6,934 bases of DNA from Eubacterium sp. Lineage in GTDB: Bacteria; Bacillota; Clostridia; Oscillospirales; Acutalibacteraceae. Under the pieces are notes generated by a model. It was not told the origin of the DNA, made no database searches, and was given only the letters and a program-made list of their open reading frames with translations. The DNA lies in NCBI GenBank assembly GCA_029052085.1, contig JAIDJS010000074.1, positions 1-6,934 on the forward strand, written 5' to 3'. The position numbers were made by a program, and so were the translations under genes. Shown here piece by piece: positions 6,583 to 6,934 of the stretch (within the stretch, counting starts at the first letter, position 1; every line of letters begins with the position of its first letter).

Positions 6583-6688
6583 CCTTCCGGTAAACTTTGA
6601 ATGCGGTCTGTCAGCAGCAGGAAAGAACCGGAAGGAGGTCATTCAAAGGTGGGACTGAACGACATAAATAGTTTATCGCATTCAAAGT
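6583..6688 (+). promoter_or_regulatory. Structured tnpA leader with interleaved, competing stems over the ribosome site
   Basis: Segment A, CCTTCCGGT (6583-6591), pairs perfectly with A', ACCGGAAGG (6627-6635). A' holds the first half of the ribosome site AAGGAGGT (6632-6639). Segment B around CTTTGAATG (6595-6603) pairs over 9 bp with B' (6640-6648), which directly abuts the GTG start. It also pairs over 12 perfect bp (6594-6605 with 6677-6688) with B'' in the coding region. The order A-B-A'-B' and A-B-A'-B'' is interleaved, so the leader can form a pseudoknot or switch between exclusive folds. Salmonella IS200 is known to hide its ribosome site in leader structure. The pseudoknot arrangement here is read from the sequence and its regulatory effect is inferred. 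Confidence 0.6.
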
Positions 6689-6879
6689 GGAATTGCAAAT
6701 ATTATATAGTATTTACGCCGAAATACCGAAGAAGAGTATTCTACAAGAATAAAAAACGAGCAATAAGAAAGATATTAAGAAGATTATGTGAATGGAAAGG
6801 TGTAAATATAATAGAAGCGGAAGTGTGTAAAGACCCGTATACACCTTTTAGTGTCGATGCTGCTGTATTTATTTTATGA
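6649..6879 (+). pseudogene. tnpA: Broken IS200-type Y1 (HUH) transposase TnpA, N-terminal part
   Basis: Residues from the GTG at 6649 match the start of IS200 transposases: SLSHSKWNCKYYIVFTPKYRRRVFY followed by ILRRLCEWKGVNIIEAEVCKD. Intact family members have about 150 aa, with an HUH metal motif near residue 62 and a catalytic tyrosine near 125. Here the frame slips at the CCC run 6834-6836, exactly at the HUH motif. Removing one C restores D-R-I-H-L-L-V-S, so the first motif histidine has also become arginine. In the present frame the protein ends at the TGA at 6877-6879, after 76 codons. Beyond about 6853 neither frame resembles the family, so the rest was replaced or lost. GTG is the likely ancestral start: AAGGAGGT (6632-6639) lies 9 nt upstream. 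An in-frame ATG at 6601 has no ribosome site and lies inside a leader stem. Confidence 0.85.
6701..6729 (-). promoter_or_regulatory. Possible antisense promoter inside tnpA
   Basis: On the minus strand there is a perfect TATAAT (6706 down to 6701), 17 nt from a weak -35 TCGGTA (6729 down to 6724, 3 of 6 consensus bases). Transcription would start near 6694 and run left across B'', the GTG start, the ribosome site and the leader stems. This would place an antisense RNA like the one known to repress IS200 tnpA in Salmonella. It is speculative, because an AT-rich region can give a TATAAT by chance. Confidence 0.3.
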
Positions 6880-6934
6880 TTTTTGTAACTCTATACTTGG
6901 TTTTTGTTCTTTGTAATGCTTTTAATAATTACTT
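6880..6934. other. AT-rich sequence with no recognisable feature
   Basis: T-rich sequence after the broken transposase. It does not resemble the missing part of IS200 TnpA in any frame I read. One minus-strand frame is open from the window edge to a TAG at 6893-6891 (13 codons) and could be the tail of a convergent gene, but that is too short to judge. Confidence 0.3.

Larger units (their letters stand above)
6520..6853 (+). mobile_element. Remnant (left part) of an IS200-type insertion sequence
   Basis: Three hallmarks of an IS200 element occur in order: a left-end-type hairpin (6532-6548), a long structured leader, and the start of an IS200-type Y1 transposase (from 6649). The left boundary is estimated. 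It must lie between the end of the symporter terminator T-run (6519) and the hairpin. Such elements make no target duplication and move as single strands through subterminal hairpins. Recognisable transposase similarity ends near 6853. The catalytic-tyrosine half and the right-end hairpin are not seen before the window ends, so the copy cannot move on its own. It carries no tnpB. Confidence 0.75.

Noticed and set aside
6253..6642. Minus-strand open frame of 129 codons over the symporter 3' end
   Set aside because: It crosses the terminator and the IS hairpin, has low-complexity phenylalanine runs from opposite-strand lysine/glutamate codons, and shows no family motif. It is a shadow of the real genes.
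6601..6648. In-frame ATG at 6601 as the transposase start, adding 16 residues
   Set aside because: It has no ribosome site and lies inside leader segment B. The added residues are not part of the family, while the GTG at 6649 has AAGGAGGT 9 nt upstream and gives the normal N-terminus.
6891..6934. Tail of a convergent gene on the minus strand
   Set aside because: Only 13 open codons are visible before the window edge, which happens easily by chance. Flanking sequence would be needed.

Overview
The window looks like a piece of chromosome from a low-to-mid GC Bacillota, most likely a gut-type Clostridia (Oscillospirales/Ruminococcaceae-like). This rests on strong purine-rich ribosome sites, TTGACA-type promoters, U-tailed hairpin terminators and the flavour of the protein families. 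The genus cannot be named from this sequence alone. All intact genes read on the + strand.

Layout. Positions 60-2232 hold a two-gene unit: a full-length ComM/YifB-type AAA+ ATPase and, one base after its stop, a stand-alone LUD-domain protein with a cysteine-rich tail. A good vegetative promoter (2243-2271) then starts an ilvA-ridA unit (2300-3911): an ACT-domain threonine deaminase followed by the enamine/imine deaminase that clears the deaminase's reactive products. A strong terminator (3917-3951) closes it. A RadC/JAB-family protein (4037-4744) has its own AT-rich promoter region. A GPH-family sugar:cation symporter (4912-6477) has a strong promoter, a 5' leader with a striking palindrome, and a textbook terminator (6492-6519).

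The right end (about 6520-6853) is the left part of a dead IS200-type insertion sequence lodged directly behind the symporter terminator. Its left-end hairpin, its structured tnpA leader and about 60 codons of the Y1 transposase are recognisable. The reading frame then slips at a C-run in the HUH motif, and similarity is lost before the catalytic tyrosine.

Functional links. IlvA and RidA form a clear producer/detoxifier pair. ComM and RadC are both historically tied to DNA repair or competence but sit in separate transcription units. The symporter has no neighbouring glycosidase in view, so its substrate is open.

The genes themselves are mostly ordinary. The most unusual signal is in the transposase leader. 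A segment at 6594-6605 can pair over 9 bp with the bases just before the GTG start (6640-6648), or over 12 perfect bp with the early coding region (6677-6688). Both pairings interleave with a separate 9-bp stem that covers part of the ribosome site. This suggests a pseudoknot or RNA switch that represses transposase translation. A TATAAT on the opposite strand inside tnpA could also drive an antisense RNA across the same region. No CRISPR array, tRNA, rRNA, toxin-antitoxin or defence system was seen.
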